From positions 1 through 64,000 of the forward strand of contig NZ_JPUG01000059.1 of the NCBI RefSeq assembly GCF_000739015.1: DNA of 64,000 bases, read 5' to 3'. The number at the start of each line of letters is the position of its first letter. Within the stretch, counting starts at the first letter, position 1. The translations under genes and the position numbers were made by a program. This document shows positions 54,858-62,747 of the stretch, piece by piece. Source of the DNA: Microvirga sp. BSC39 (GTDB lineage: Bacteria; Pseudomonadota; Alphaproteobacteria; Rhizobiales; Beijerinckiaceae). The notes under the pieces were generated by a model. That model saw only the letters and a list, made by a program, of their open reading frames with translations, was not told where the DNA came from and did no database searches.

Positions 54858-55310
54858 TTACCAGCCGCCGTAATAGCCTGAGCCGTAGTACGGTGAGCCG
54901 TAGCTGTAGGTTACCGTCCGGGTGCTCACCGGAGCATAGCCATGGTCATAGGACCGGACCACGCGACGGGTACGGACCGGGCGCGGCTCCTCGTAGTAGC
55001 GGACCACACGGCGCTCCCGATAAGCCGGCTGGGCGTAATAGCCGTCATCGTAGCTGTAGCGGTACGAAGTGACCGGGGTCGCATAGCCATAGGCGGGTGT
55101 CCGGTAGCCATAAGCAGGCGCACCGTAGCCATAGGCCGGAGCCGCATAGGCCTGCGAGGCAGCGCTGGCGATGGCCGCGCCCGCCGCGAGGCCGACGACA
55201 CCGGCTGCCACGGCAGCAGTACGGCGGCCCTGACGGGCCTCAGCGTCCGACGTTGAAAAGGCGCCAAGGGCCAGGACGCCCACTGCCGCAAGAGTTGCGA
55301 TCTTACGCAT
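54858..55310 (-). CDS. Exported Tyr/Ala-rich protein
   Basis: 150 residues. Signal peptide MRKIATLAAVGVLALGAFST, cleaved near ADA/EA (about 22). Hydrophobic AAVAAGVVGLAAGAAIASAA (about 31-52) is a second membrane-prone helix, then YGYGAPAYGYRTPAYGY-type repeats, a basic RRVVRYYEEPRPVRTRRVVR and a Gly/Tyr-rich end. Common in Hyphomicrobiales envelopes; function unknown. GGAGA precedes the ATG. Confidence 0.8.
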   Translation of the reverse strand: MRKIATLAAVGVLALGAFSTSDAEARQGRRTAAVAAGVVGLAAGAAIASAASQAYAAPAYGYGAPAYGYRTPAYGYATPVTSYRYSYDDGYYAQPAYRERRVVRYYEEPRPVRTRRVVRSYDHGYAPVSTRTVTYSYGSPYYGSGYYGGW

Positions 55311-55692
55311 CTGATGTCTCCAGAATAGTTCTGGGGCTATTAACGTAGAACCCCCGACTTAAGTTCATCACAACACGGCTGGCATGAATACAGGCTGAAC
55401 CATATTGTTGTTGGATTGTTCAAGATTCCTATTCTCACTCCCGTTCGTCTTGGTTCGTCATGGATTATTGTCGGCTGTCCCAAAGGCGCAGCGCCAAGGA
55501 GGGGAGGGGTAGGGCGCTGCGCCTTGCCAAAATCTAAGCCGGTGTGAGCGCAGCAGATCGTGTCGTGAGGTTTCAAGTCGAACATTGGGTGAACCCGACA
55601 GTTGGTTAAATCCTCAAAAGGGTAAAGGTAAATCCCGATGCAGCCCACGCGCCAGAACCGCAGTTTCATCCGTCGTCCGTTCCGCGAGTTGA

Positions 55693-56043
55693 ACCGCAAC
55701 AAAGTGGATTTCCTCGCCCGACGGGCCGATCTCAAAAACGAAGATCGATCAGCTGCGGGAAGGCGGCGTCGCCGCCGTTGTCTATGGCGGCATCGACTGT
55801 GACGGTGGCCGGTGGGACAACCGGGTCTCCGGGGTTCCCTCGATCCCAGTACCGGACGACCAGATTGCGCTGTTCGAGCCTCGGGAAAAGGGCTCCTCTC
55901 AGTACCATTTCGTGCCACTGTCGAGCATCGTTGCTTGGTCTGATATGCGCGGCGAAGACGCTGATCCGCTGTTTCTCTACAATGGCCAGTACCTGTCCGA
56001 GCGCCAGATCCTAGAGAAGGAGAAGTCCAGCGCCAGCGGCTGA
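55693..56043 (+). CDS. Hypothetical protein, 5' end missing or shifted
   Basis: The open frame reads WISSPDGPISKTKIDQLREG, VAAVVYGGIDCDGGRWDNRV, then FVPLSSIVAWSDMRGEDADP and LSERQILEKEKSSASG. It looks coding but has no ATG, GTG or TTG at its 5' end, after TGA 55690. A start in another frame (ATG 55638, MQPTRQNRSFIRR) suggests a frameshift. No family recognised. Confidence 0.45.
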   Translation, partial: TATKWISSPDGPISKTKIDQLREGGVAAVVYGGIDCDGGRWDNRVSGVPSIPVPDDQIALFEPREKGSSQYHFVPLSSIVAWSDMRGEDADPLFLYNGQYLSERQILEKEKSSASG

Positions 56044-56139
56044 GCGGAAACCATATTGCCGGGTTCAGGGTTGTCTCCCCCTTTCTCCGCCATATACGAA
56101 TGGAAGCCTTCCTCAATTCCCTATCATCCTCAGGATTTC

Positions 56140-56838
56140 ATGACCATTCGCCGCCGCTTTCTCCTCGCCTCGTCGCTTGCCCGCCTGATCCAACGGGAAC
56201 GAGGCGGGCTGCGCCAGATCGAGGGGTTTTTCCCGGAGCAAAGGGACCGCATCGCCTGGGTCCGGCTCGAGGAGGCCCGGGCCCTTCTCATTCTGAGGAC
56301 CATCGGTCCTGATGGCGATGTCGAGCAGGAGACCGAAATTCCGGCAGGGCATGGCCATGCTCTGCTTGATGTGAGCGCCGGCGGGATCGACTACGCCCGG
56401 ACGAAAGTGCGTATTGGTGATCGTGAGGCCTTGGTCGATCAGTTCAACCGGCCGCGCGCTTTGCATTTCGTGACCGTTGAATTCGATAACGAGGACGAGA
56501 GCAGGGGATTCCATCCCCTTCCTTGGTTCGGGCCTGAGATCACGGCCGACCCCCGGTTCAGCAATCAGGCCATCGCGCTCAGAGGGATTGAGCAATACCC
56601 AGACGTTCCCCTGTCCGACCTGGCGCTCAACAGCTTGCTCGATACCCTGGAGAACCGCTTTCCAGTCCAGGCAAGGATGTCCATCAAGCGCCCCTCCGCA
56701 AAGCAGGCTTCTGTCACCAGAGCTCAGGCCGGCCCGGCACAGGCCGACGGGCAAGGCGTCCCGGTCAACCTTGATGACATCGAGGCCGCCATGATGCGGG
56801 AGATGGAGCGGACGCGCCAGAAGGGCAAACCCGAGTAA
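56140..56838 (+). CDS. CYTH-like domain protein
   Basis: 232 residues from the ATG after CAGGA. TIRRRFLLASSLARLIQRER, LRQIEGFFPEQRDRIAWVRL, EQETEIPAGHGHALL and a late LHFVTVEFDNEDESRGFHPL with WFGPEITADPRFSNQAIAL follow the CYTH fold (triphosphate tunnel metalloenzymes). Several charged tunnel residues differ from typical active enzymes, so it may be inactive or specialised. A ~60-residue C-terminal extension ends MREMERTRQKGKPE. It is 14 nt before the WGR gene, so the two are probably cotranscribed. Confidence 0.7.
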   Translation: MTIRRRFLLASSLARLIQRERGGLRQIEGFFPEQRDRIAWVRLEEARALLILRTIGPDGDVEQETEIPAGHGHALLDVSAGGIDYARTKVRIGDREALVDQFNRPRALHFVTVEFDNEDESRGFHPLPWFGPEITADPRFSNQAIALRGIEQYPDVPLSDLALNSLLDTLENRFPVQARMSIKRPSAKQASVTRAQAGPAQADGQGVPVNLDDIEAAMMREMERTRQKGKPE

Positions 56839-56852
56839 GGCCTGCCGGCTCG

Positions 56853-57107
56853 ATGCCCGACGCTCGCTCCCCCATCCGGCACCACCTGGCGCTCTACCGG
56901 CGAGATCCCGAGCAGGGCAGGGCCCGTTTCTTCAGCCTGATGATCGAGCGGGACCTGTTCGGCACGATCCGGCTGGTGCGAAACTGGGGTTATATTGGCA
57001 CCAAGGGTCAAGAGAAGGTCGATATCTTCCCCAGCGAGCCCGAAGCTTCCCGAGCGCTGGAGGGCTGGGCCGAGACCCAGCGACAGAAGGGCTATACCGA
57101 CCTCTAA
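56853..57107 (+). CDS. WGR-domain protein
   Basis: 84 residues. RARFFSLMIERDLFGTIRLV, RNWGYIGTKGQEKVDIFPSE and a terminal ETQRQKGYTDL. The WGR box reads WGYIGTKGQ. WGR modules bind nucleic acid ends in PARP and related proteins; stand-alone versions occur in Rhizobiales. Follows the CYTH-like gene. Confidence 0.88.
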   Translation: MPDARSPIRHHLALYRRDPEQGRARFFSLMIERDLFGTIRLVRNWGYIGTKGQEKVDIFPSEPEASRALEGWAETQRQKGYTDL

Positions 57108-57132
57108 CCCTTCGGCTGGACACGAAGCAGCC

Positions 57133-57474
57133 TCAGCCGCCGTCCGCCTCGTCAACGCATTCGCCGCCCTGAATGTCGTGGAAGCTGACGCGCACTTTCG
57201 CAATATGCCTGATCCGGTCAGATGGTGCGCCCAAACCAAGGGACGGGTTCATCTCGCCCCTGATGCATTCGTCGCTCCCGGCCAATTTGAGTTGGACCTG
57301 GCGGCGCCGCAGGTGCGCCTCAAACTCATGGATTGCCCGCAGGGTTGCCGCATCGACATCAACATCAATGCGACAGACCTGTTTGCCATCGTCGTCAAAA
57401 GCGATCTGGGCCTCTTCCAGCAGAGAAGCAAGCTCCGCGGGCCAGTCCACAATAGGGGTCTGATCGAGCGGCAT
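57133..57474 (-). CDS. Hypothetical protein
   Basis: 113 residues (MPLDQTPIVDWPAELASLLE ... ATLRAIHEFEAHLRRRQVQL). Acidic overall, mixed alpha/beta, no family recognised. It is convergent with the WGR gene. Confidence 0.5.
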   Translation of the reverse strand: MPLDQTPIVDWPAELASLLEEAQIAFDDDGKQVCRIDVDVDAATLRAIHEFEAHLRRRQVQLKLAGSDECIRGEMNPSLGLGAPSDRIRHIAKVRVSFHDIQGGECVDEADGG

Positions 57475-57587
57475 GCAGTACCCTCACTTCACATTTTGGC
57501 CTCCGGCGCGGCCTGATGTGAGTAAAAAGGAGTCAAGCTCACGGGTTCCACAGCTACCCATATCGGGTTGGGCCGTCCAATTCGCCC

Positions 57588-57818
57588 TTAATGGAGTGCG
57601 TCGGTCCCTTTAAGCGCTGCGCCCTGTCCTTGGATCCTCAGCACGCCATCTGCCATAAAATCGAGCCTGACGGGCTCGCTGCGCTCCAGAATGACTGACA
57701 GGATTCCGGGCTTGAGGGAAGCCGGCCTCCGTCCTGTTGGGCCAGTCACAATCTTCGGCTCGTTATCATTGGACGGTGCCGGCGGTGCTGGCCGCCTGTC
57801 GATCTGTCGCTTGCACAT
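57588..57818 (-). CDS. Small hypothetical protein
   Basis: 76 residues. A Pro-rich N-terminus (RRPAPPAPSNDNEPK) is followed by a basic middle and beta-like SVILERSEPVRLDFMADGVL. The PSNDNEP phrase recurs in small Rhizobiales proteins. Function unknown. Confidence 0.45.
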   Translation of the reverse strand: MCKRQIDRRPAPPAPSNDNEPKIVTGPTGRRPASLKPGILSVILERSEPVRLDFMADGVLRIQGQGAALKGTDALH

Positions 57819-57900
57819 GACGTTCCCCCTGATCCTGGCAGGAAGATTATCAGGCCTGGATTGCGTGAAGGTGTCATAGCCCGCTGCAGCAAGCTCAGCG

Positions 57901-58416
57901 TCATAGCCGCTTGGCCGGATTGAGCTTCAGGAACAGATGGGCCGCCAAGAGAGCGTCGTTTAAAGCATCATGCGCGTCACGCAGGTGAGCAACGCTGATG
58001 CCCGCCTGCGAACAAGCATGGCGGAGTTTGCCGGGCAATCCCGAGCGCTTTGCCAAAGCCATGGTGCAAAAGAAGCGCTCTCGCGGGTAAGTCGGCCGTG
58101 ATGCGCGCTCGAACTCTCGTTTGAGCGTATTGTACTCGTAGGCATAGTTGTGAGCGACGATCGTATCATCACCCACGAACTCAATGAGGTCGTGAACGAC
58201 CTCCTCGAAGTGCGGCTCATTTTCCAGGTCAGCCAGCGAAATGCGATGCACCGCATAGCAGAACGGGCTCATGGCTGAGCGCGGCTTGACCCTGCGGACA
58301 AACGAGCGAGGGGAGATCGTTTCGCCAATGACCTCAACAGCGGCGACTTCAATGACGTGATCATAGGATTGGGCAGTTTCAACGTCGATAACGACGTGTC
58401 GGTCAAATCGATTCAT
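57901..58416 (-). CDS. DnaQ-like 3'-5' exonuclease (DEDDh)
   Basis: 171 residues. Exo I VVIDVETAQ (Asp/Glu, about 8-16), Exo II TIVAHNYAYEYNTLKREF (Asp replaced in the usual H-N-x-x-F-D by Tyr/Glu) and Exo III HDALNDALLAAHLFL with His and Asp (about 147-161). Length and motifs fit the epsilon-like exonuclease/RNase T superfamily acting on single-stranded DNA or RNA. The unusual Exo II needs checking for activity. It is monocistronic. Confidence 0.85.
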   Translation of the reverse strand: MNRFDRHVVIDVETAQSYDHVIEVAAVEVIGETISPRSFVRRVKPRSAMSPFCYAVHRISLADLENEPHFEEVVHDLIEFVGDDTIVAHNYAYEYNTLKREFERASRPTYPRERFFCTMALAKRSGLPGKLRHACSQAGISVAHLRDAHDALNDALLAAHLFLKLNPAKRL

Positions 58417-58609
58417 CGTACAATATCGTCAGTATCTCTTGAGCAAATCAGTGCTTCAGCAATCTGCTCCTGGTCTGATTTGCCGGCGATGTTAAGGCAG
58501 CGCGGGCCGGGACACCAGTTTGTGGACGCAGCCACCAGCCCCAGGCAAGTTTAACCTCCTATCAAGATCCTCGGCCCAGTGTGCCCGCTCCATCATGAGG
58601 AGACGGGAC

Positions 58610-58825
58610 ATGAACGAATGGCATCAGCGCGACCACAGCCCGATCACCGAGGAAAAGCTCGTTCGGGCGGTGCACATCCTCGCCGACATCGTCGAGAACA
58701 GCGGCTCAGCGTTCCGTCCCCTGTACCAAGACATGCGCCAGCAACTGGCTAATCTGCGCGTGCAACAACAGGCCGAAGCCGCCGCCAGTGCCAGAGCGGC
58801 TCACGGCGCAACCAAGGTTGCTTAA
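58610..58825 (+). CDS. Small hypothetical protein
   Basis: 71 residues from the ATG after GAGGAGACGGGAC. MNEWHQRDHSPITEEKLVRA ... a helix rich in Gln/Ala/Arg (QQLANLRVQQQAEAAASARA). Probably a short coiled-coil protein. No family recognised. Confidence 0.55.
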   Translation: MNEWHQRDHSPITEEKLVRAVHILADIVENSGSAFRPLYQDMRQQLANLRVQQQAEAAASARAAHGATKVA

Positions 58826-58921
58826 GTCTCAAGGATCTCCCTCTAACCGAGCTACAGGGACCTCAATCCCCAAAAGCTTGACTGAATCAAAGTCATGACT
58901 CCAGGAGGGAGGCAGCTTGAC

Positions 58922-59038
58922 GTGAAGCATATCGAAAACGAGTGGTGGAAGCTGCTCGCCAATGTCCTGGATCGGGGCTCCACTGCCTGCATCACTATCG
59001 GAGTGGCAACCCCGCTGGCGGGTGCCATAACAACGTGA
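58922..59038 (+). CDS. Mini membrane protein 1 of 3
   Basis: 38 residues from a GTG preceded by AGGAGGGAGG. KHIENEWWKLLANVLDRGST is an amphipathic/interfacial segment, then CITIGVATPLAGAITT a hydrophobic helix. Its TGA overlaps the GTG of the next gene (GTGA). No family recognised. Confidence 0.5.
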   Translation: MKHIENEWWKLLANVLDRGSTACITIGVATPLAGAITT

Positions 59039-59157
59039 ACGGATTCAGGCATGCCGTACAGACCTGGGAACTGGCTGTTGGCCTCCTGGGGTGGCTTGCA
59101 ACAGCTGTTGCGTTACATTTTGCAGCAAGACGTGCCCTTGGAGGTTTAGAACCGTGA
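59035..59157 (+). CDS. Mini membrane protein 2 of 3
   Basis: 40 residues from GTG. NGFRHAVQTW is followed by one transmembrane helix ELAVGLLGWLATAVALHFAA and RRALGGLEP. Four-base overlaps with both neighbours imply translational coupling. Confidence 0.5.
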   Translation: MNGFRHAVQTWELAVGLLGWLATAVALHFAARRALGGLEP

Positions 59158-59273
59158 GTGGAACATCGTTACTCGCCTTTGTCATCGCCCCGGCCCTCGT
59201 GGCTGCGCTGGGGTGGGGCGCGGTGTTGCTCAATGAATGGCACACCCGCAAACATCGGCACCAGCACCATTGA
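59154..59273 (+). CDS. Mini membrane protein 3 of 3
   Basis: 39 residues from GTG. A transmembrane helix GTSLLAFVIAPALVAALGWG leads to a His-rich basic tail NEWHTRKHRHQHH, which could bind metal or anionic lipid. A terminator follows 42 nt later. Confidence 0.5.
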   Translation: MSGTSLLAFVIAPALVAALGWGAVLLNEWHTRKHRHQHH

Positions 59274-59315
59274 GATTGCAGCTTAAGCTGCCTTTCTAAG
59301 CTTCTGACATTTCAC

Positions 59316-59344
59316 AAGGATCGGTTTTCGCTGGTCCTTTTTTC
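59316..59344 (+). terminator. Intrinsic terminator after the mini-gene trio
   Basis: AAGGATC/GGTCCTT (7 pairs with one G-U), a 10-nt loop, followed by TTTTCTTTG. Confidence 0.7.
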
Positions 59345-59399
59345 TTTGCCCGTCGCTGGCTGATAAACCCCAGGCCGCGCCATTCCGGACAAAGAACCC

Positions 59400-59785
59400 A
59401 TGCTCAAGTTTCTTTTCGGGCTCCCACATGTGATGCGGGGTCCGCTGATCGAGGCTGCCCGTTCACTAGACGCGCCCGTCCTGATCAGTGCCAATGCGCT
59501 TTCCGTCTGGAAGAAGGATGCCAGCGACATCCCAGCCGGCATGGCTTCAAAACTAAGAACATGCATTATCTCAACGGTTTAGAGGCAAATTTTGAGAGTG
59601 CAGGTTTCGTCGCTGCAAGCCGGTACCGCAGGCTCCCATGGTCCGTGGACGAATACCTCGACCTATGCGCGGCCTACCCTTGGAAATGGTTCGCATCCGC
59701 TGACCTGTTATCCATTCACACAAGGGTAGATCGACAGTTGTTAGACAAAATAGATCAAGAAAATTGGTTTCTCACTGGCTCTTAG
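59400..59785 (+). pseudogene. Hypothetical gene with one-base frameshift
   Basis: MLKFLFGLPHVMRGPLIEAA, VLISANALSVWKKDASDIP, then near 59537 one base is missing and HGFKTKNMHYLNGLEANFES, RRLPWSVDEYLDLCAAYPWK and DQENWFLTGS continue in another frame to TAG (59783). The repaired length is ~128 residues. No family recognised. A TTTGAGACA/TGTCTCAAA hairpin follows at 59801-59825. Confidence 0.5.
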
Positions 59786-60000
59786 GTTGGTTGTTCCAGT
59801 TTGAGACAGCAATCTTGTCTCAAAAACTGTCTCATTTCTAAGTTCCAGCAAGCTCGAAGCTAAAGGTTATAAGACAAAATACCTACCATGGTTAGATCAT
59901 GGCGCTGCTGAGAACATGCTGTCACATGGAACCGAGCTTTGAAGGGAGCATGCATGACTTCGGCTGCAGAAAACAATACTGATCTAGCGATACGATAGGA

Positions 60001-60043
60001 GTTGTCACGGCGGAACTGGTCAGGGTTGTGCAGCCGTGACAAC
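60001..60043. repeat. Inverted repeat over the helicase stop codon
   Basis: GTTGTCACGGC (60001-60011) and GCCGTGACAAC (60033-60043), 11 bp perfect, 21 nt apart, spanning the 3' end of the minus-strand helicase gene. It lacks a T-run, so it is a weak terminator or a protein-binding site. Confidence 0.55.
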
Positions 60044-62038
60044 TCCGGATCCAGTACACTGTCCCCCTCCTACGTCGCCCTTCGGGGCGATATTCGCCGA
60101 CGGAGCCGGGCGTTTGCCCTCAGAGCTGGAGTGGGAGGACAGTTGGTCCCAGACCAAGCGGCGCCGTCGAGCCGCTGTCCAAGTGTAACGAGGATCGCCT
60201 TCCAAGTGGTGGAGGTGATCACTGATGCGGTTGCGCTCCAACCAGGTCAAAGCTGCCTCGAGTTCAGCCAGGGTCATCTGGCCTCGTCCCTTGTTGCCGA
60301 ACACCCGCTTCAGCACCGCATTGTAGCGATGGTAGAGCCCCCCACCACCAGGCGGCACCTGCAGGCCGGCCTCGTCCTCCACTGCCTGAGCGGCAACGGC
60401 CTCACCGATGCGAGCCCGCAGCCGCCGTTCCGTCGCGGATGGCGGCTCAATCAGGTGTGCTTGGTCGGCCTTCCGTTCGCGGCGGGCCTCTTCGAAGATT
60501 GGACCGGGCTTCAGCGTTGCGTAGCGCAGACCCAGCGCATTGCTCTCCAGGGGCGTAATTCCACGTCCCTCTCCCTCATCCCGGTGTGCCGCGAGGTGCT
60601 CGGCGAGCCAAGATGGTGTCTCCGCCTCAGCATTGCGCCGGCGTTGACGGGCCAGCATCCCCTGCTCAGCCTCGATGCTGCGGCGGAAGCGGACAAACAG
60701 CGGATCGTCCGGGTGGAAGACGAGGGCGCGCTGGCTCTCGTAGGGACCAGCATGAGGATCCACTCGCGTGGCTCGGGCGATCATCTGTTCAAGCCAGGGG
60801 CGGCTGCGGATGTGGGTGAGGGCAGCCACCACTGCGACCTCCGGCGCATCGAGCCCCTCGTAGGCCATGGCCACGGTGACCAGGATCGCCGGCTCCGCTG
60901 TCAGCCGAAAGGCGGCCAGCGCCTCGGGTGCACCAGGCTCATTCGAGATTGCCAATCGCACCTCTCTTTCGGCCTGCCGGGGTGGCATCCAGCTTCGCAG
61001 CATCTCACAGTAGCGCCGGGCACTACGCTGATCGGGCGCTACCACGAGCAGCTTGCCGAGACCCCGGACGACCTCATTGGCAGCCAGCCCCCGCTCGGCC
61101 CGCCGGCGGGCTCTGAGATTGCGTGTGGCCCTGAAGGCTTCCTGGAGCAACTCCCGGGCAAACCCAGTCCGCAGAGCGGTGAACAGGGCAGGGCGGGTTG
61201 TCTCGGTCGGGTAGGGGCCTGACAGGCGATGCGGGCCCAGCCGGACGTCGTCCACCGCGGTTCGCCCTGCTTGCAACCAACTGGCTTCACCATCGAGGGC
61301 ACCAAAGGTGATGGGCAGCACAGCGCGCTCGGCTACCGCCTGAGTTCGTGAGTAGCCGGTGATCGCCCAGCCGGGAGCCTCCAGATCAACCTCCTGCGTG
61401 CCAGCATCGGGTCCAGTGCGATAAGGCAGCCACAGGATGCGCCGGCCATCTGCCCGTTCCAGGGTTCCCGAGAGAAGCAAGCGCAGGGCTGCGGATTCCA
61501 GAAGCGGCAGCAGCGCCCGGCTCCAAGCTGAGGCATCTTCGTTCAGGGGAGGGGCTTGACCGGAACTTGCGCATGCGGCGGGCTCGTACTCGCTAAGAGT
61601 GGGCAGGTGATGAACCTCATCAACCACGAGTAGGGTGCGATGGCGGCGGAGTTCGGCAAGATGCAGGTCCGGTGCCGCCGCGATCGCCTGGTACGTGGTG
61701 ATGTACCCAGCCAAGCCCCGGCTCGGATCCGGTTCGTTGTCGGCGGCACGAACTGAGAGCGCATGGCCAAGCGCGGCTCGCCAGACCGGGTCGGCAAAGG
61801 CTTCTTCGGCTTGCAGGCGGAGACTGTCGCGAGGCACAACCCAGCAAATCCGCTCGATGTGGCCGGCCTCGATCAGGCGAGCCGCAGCAATCACTGGGAG
61901 GAGGGACTTGCCGCCGCCAGGGGTCACTGCCGCCAGGATGTCGGTGACCCCTGTCGCTTCACCACGTGTGATTGCAGCGGTAAGGCCTGCAAGAGCCTGC
62001 TGATGCGCCCGCAAGGGCCTTTGAGGAGACGTGGACAT
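60020..62038 (-). CDS. SF2 DEAD/DEAH-box helicase family protein
   Basis: 672 residues. Walker A TPGGGKSLLP (about 39-48), Walker B/DEVH VVDEVHH (about 139-145), motif III SGTLERADGR (about 192), motif VI MIARATRVDP near 426. The C-terminal ~200 residues (ATERRLRARIGEAVAAQAVE, YHRYNAVLKRVFGNKG) are unassigned. Related stand-alone helicases occur in phage-like and defence islands, but no nuclease or methylase partner is adjacent. It lies next to the tRNA-Lys fragment at the predicted end of an integrated element. Confidence 0.85.
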   Translation of the reverse strand: MSTSPQRPLRAHQQALAGLTAAITRGEATGVTDILAAVTPGGGKSLLPVIAAARLIEAGHIERICWVVPRDSLRLQAEEAFADPVWRAALGHALSVRAADNEPDPSRGLAGYITTYQAIAAAPDLHLAELRRHRTLLVVDEVHHLPTLSEYEPAACASSGQAPPLNEDASAWSRALLPLLESAALRLLLSGTLERADGRRILWLPYRTGPDAGTQEVDLEAPGWAITGYSRTQAVAERAVLPITFGALDGEASWLQAGRTAVDDVRLGPHRLSGPYPTETTRPALFTALRTGFARELLQEAFRATRNLRARRRAERGLAANEVVRGLGKLLVVAPDQRSARRYCEMLRSWMPPRQAEREVRLAISNEPGAPEALAAFRLTAEPAILVTVAMAYEGLDAPEVAVVAALTHIRSRPWLEQMIARATRVDPHAGPYESQRALVFHPDDPLFVRFRRSIEAEQGMLARQRRRNAEAETPSWLAEHLAAHRDEGEGRGITPLESNALGLRYATLKPGPIFEEARRERKADQAHLIEPPSATERRLRARIGEAVAAQAVEDEAGLQVPPGGGGLYHRYNAVLKRVFGNKGRGQMTLAELEAALTWLERNRISDHLHHLEGDPRYTWTAARRRRLVWDQLSSHSSSEGKRPAPSANIAPKGDVGGGQCTGSGVVTAAQP

Positions 62039-62150
62039 ATGGACCGGTCTGAGGGCAAATCACCAGCATCCAGCATGGGGTGTTTCCGGCGACGTGTGAA
62101 TCCCTCCGCTACTACGGCGCGCTCTTGGGATCATTCAGTGCCGGAAGACG

Positions 62151-62201
62151 CTCTGACTTTTAGTCAGAGGGTCCTGGGTTCGAGTCCCAGCGCGCTCACC
62201 A
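62151..62201 (+). tRNA. tRNA-Lys(UUU) 3' fragment, probable attachment-site scar
   Basis: CTCTGA-CTTTTAG-TCAGAG forms the anticodon arm (anticodon TTT), GGGTC is the variable loop, CTGGG-TTCGAGT-CCCAG the T-arm, and CGCGCTC-A-CCA the 3' acceptor side. The expected 5' acceptor GAGCGCG and a D-arm are not found upstream. A tRNA piece beginning exactly at the anticodon stem is what a tyrosine integrase leaves at one end of its insertion. Reading direction puts the inserted element to the left. Confidence 0.7.
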
Positions 62202-62747
62202 CATCAAACCCTTAACCGGCAAGGGTTTCGTGAATTTCCTGTCTCTGAGGGTCTGGGCCGACTTTTCTCTCGGGTAACGCCACGGGTAACAGCAGACACA
62301 ATTCGCGCAATTCCCGCCTCAGCAGCGCTGGACAGCAAAAGTGTCCGCAACTGCGGGATGAGCTGACCTTCACACGGCCAAGCTTAAAGGCCGATTTTGA
62401 CCCGTAGCGGACCTAAGTTGGTGCGGTGACCTACCCGCACCGGGAGCGTCATCACTGCATATGATTTGAGGCCGTGCACTGTTCGCATTACTGGCTTGAT
62501 GGTGGAACGCTCATCATGTGAAAAGTTATAGTATTAATCGTCCCTAACTTGCGTTCCCCTTCACAAACTATGCTGTGGCTAAAGCATCACAGCGCTAGGG
62601 AAAGTGCACGCGAGCACTTGGATGACAGGCTGTAGGCAAAGGATTGTGATCCAATCTACATATTCCTAAGTTGATTTTATGCCTAAAGAGCACTCAACCG
62701 GCCGAGATGAGATTCGGTTCCTCGTCCCATGATTGCGAAGGTGTAGA
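62202..62747. other. Gene-poor stretch after the tRNA fragment
   Basis: Contains a short direct repeat (GGGTAACgccacGGGTAACag, about 62273) and no supported gene. Confidence 0.5.

Noticed and set aside
62151..62201. Amber or ochre suppressor tRNA at the tRNA fragment.
   Set aside because: With standard arm lengths the anticodon is TTT (Lys). A shifted loop giving TTA would break the anticodon stem. The 5' half is also missing.
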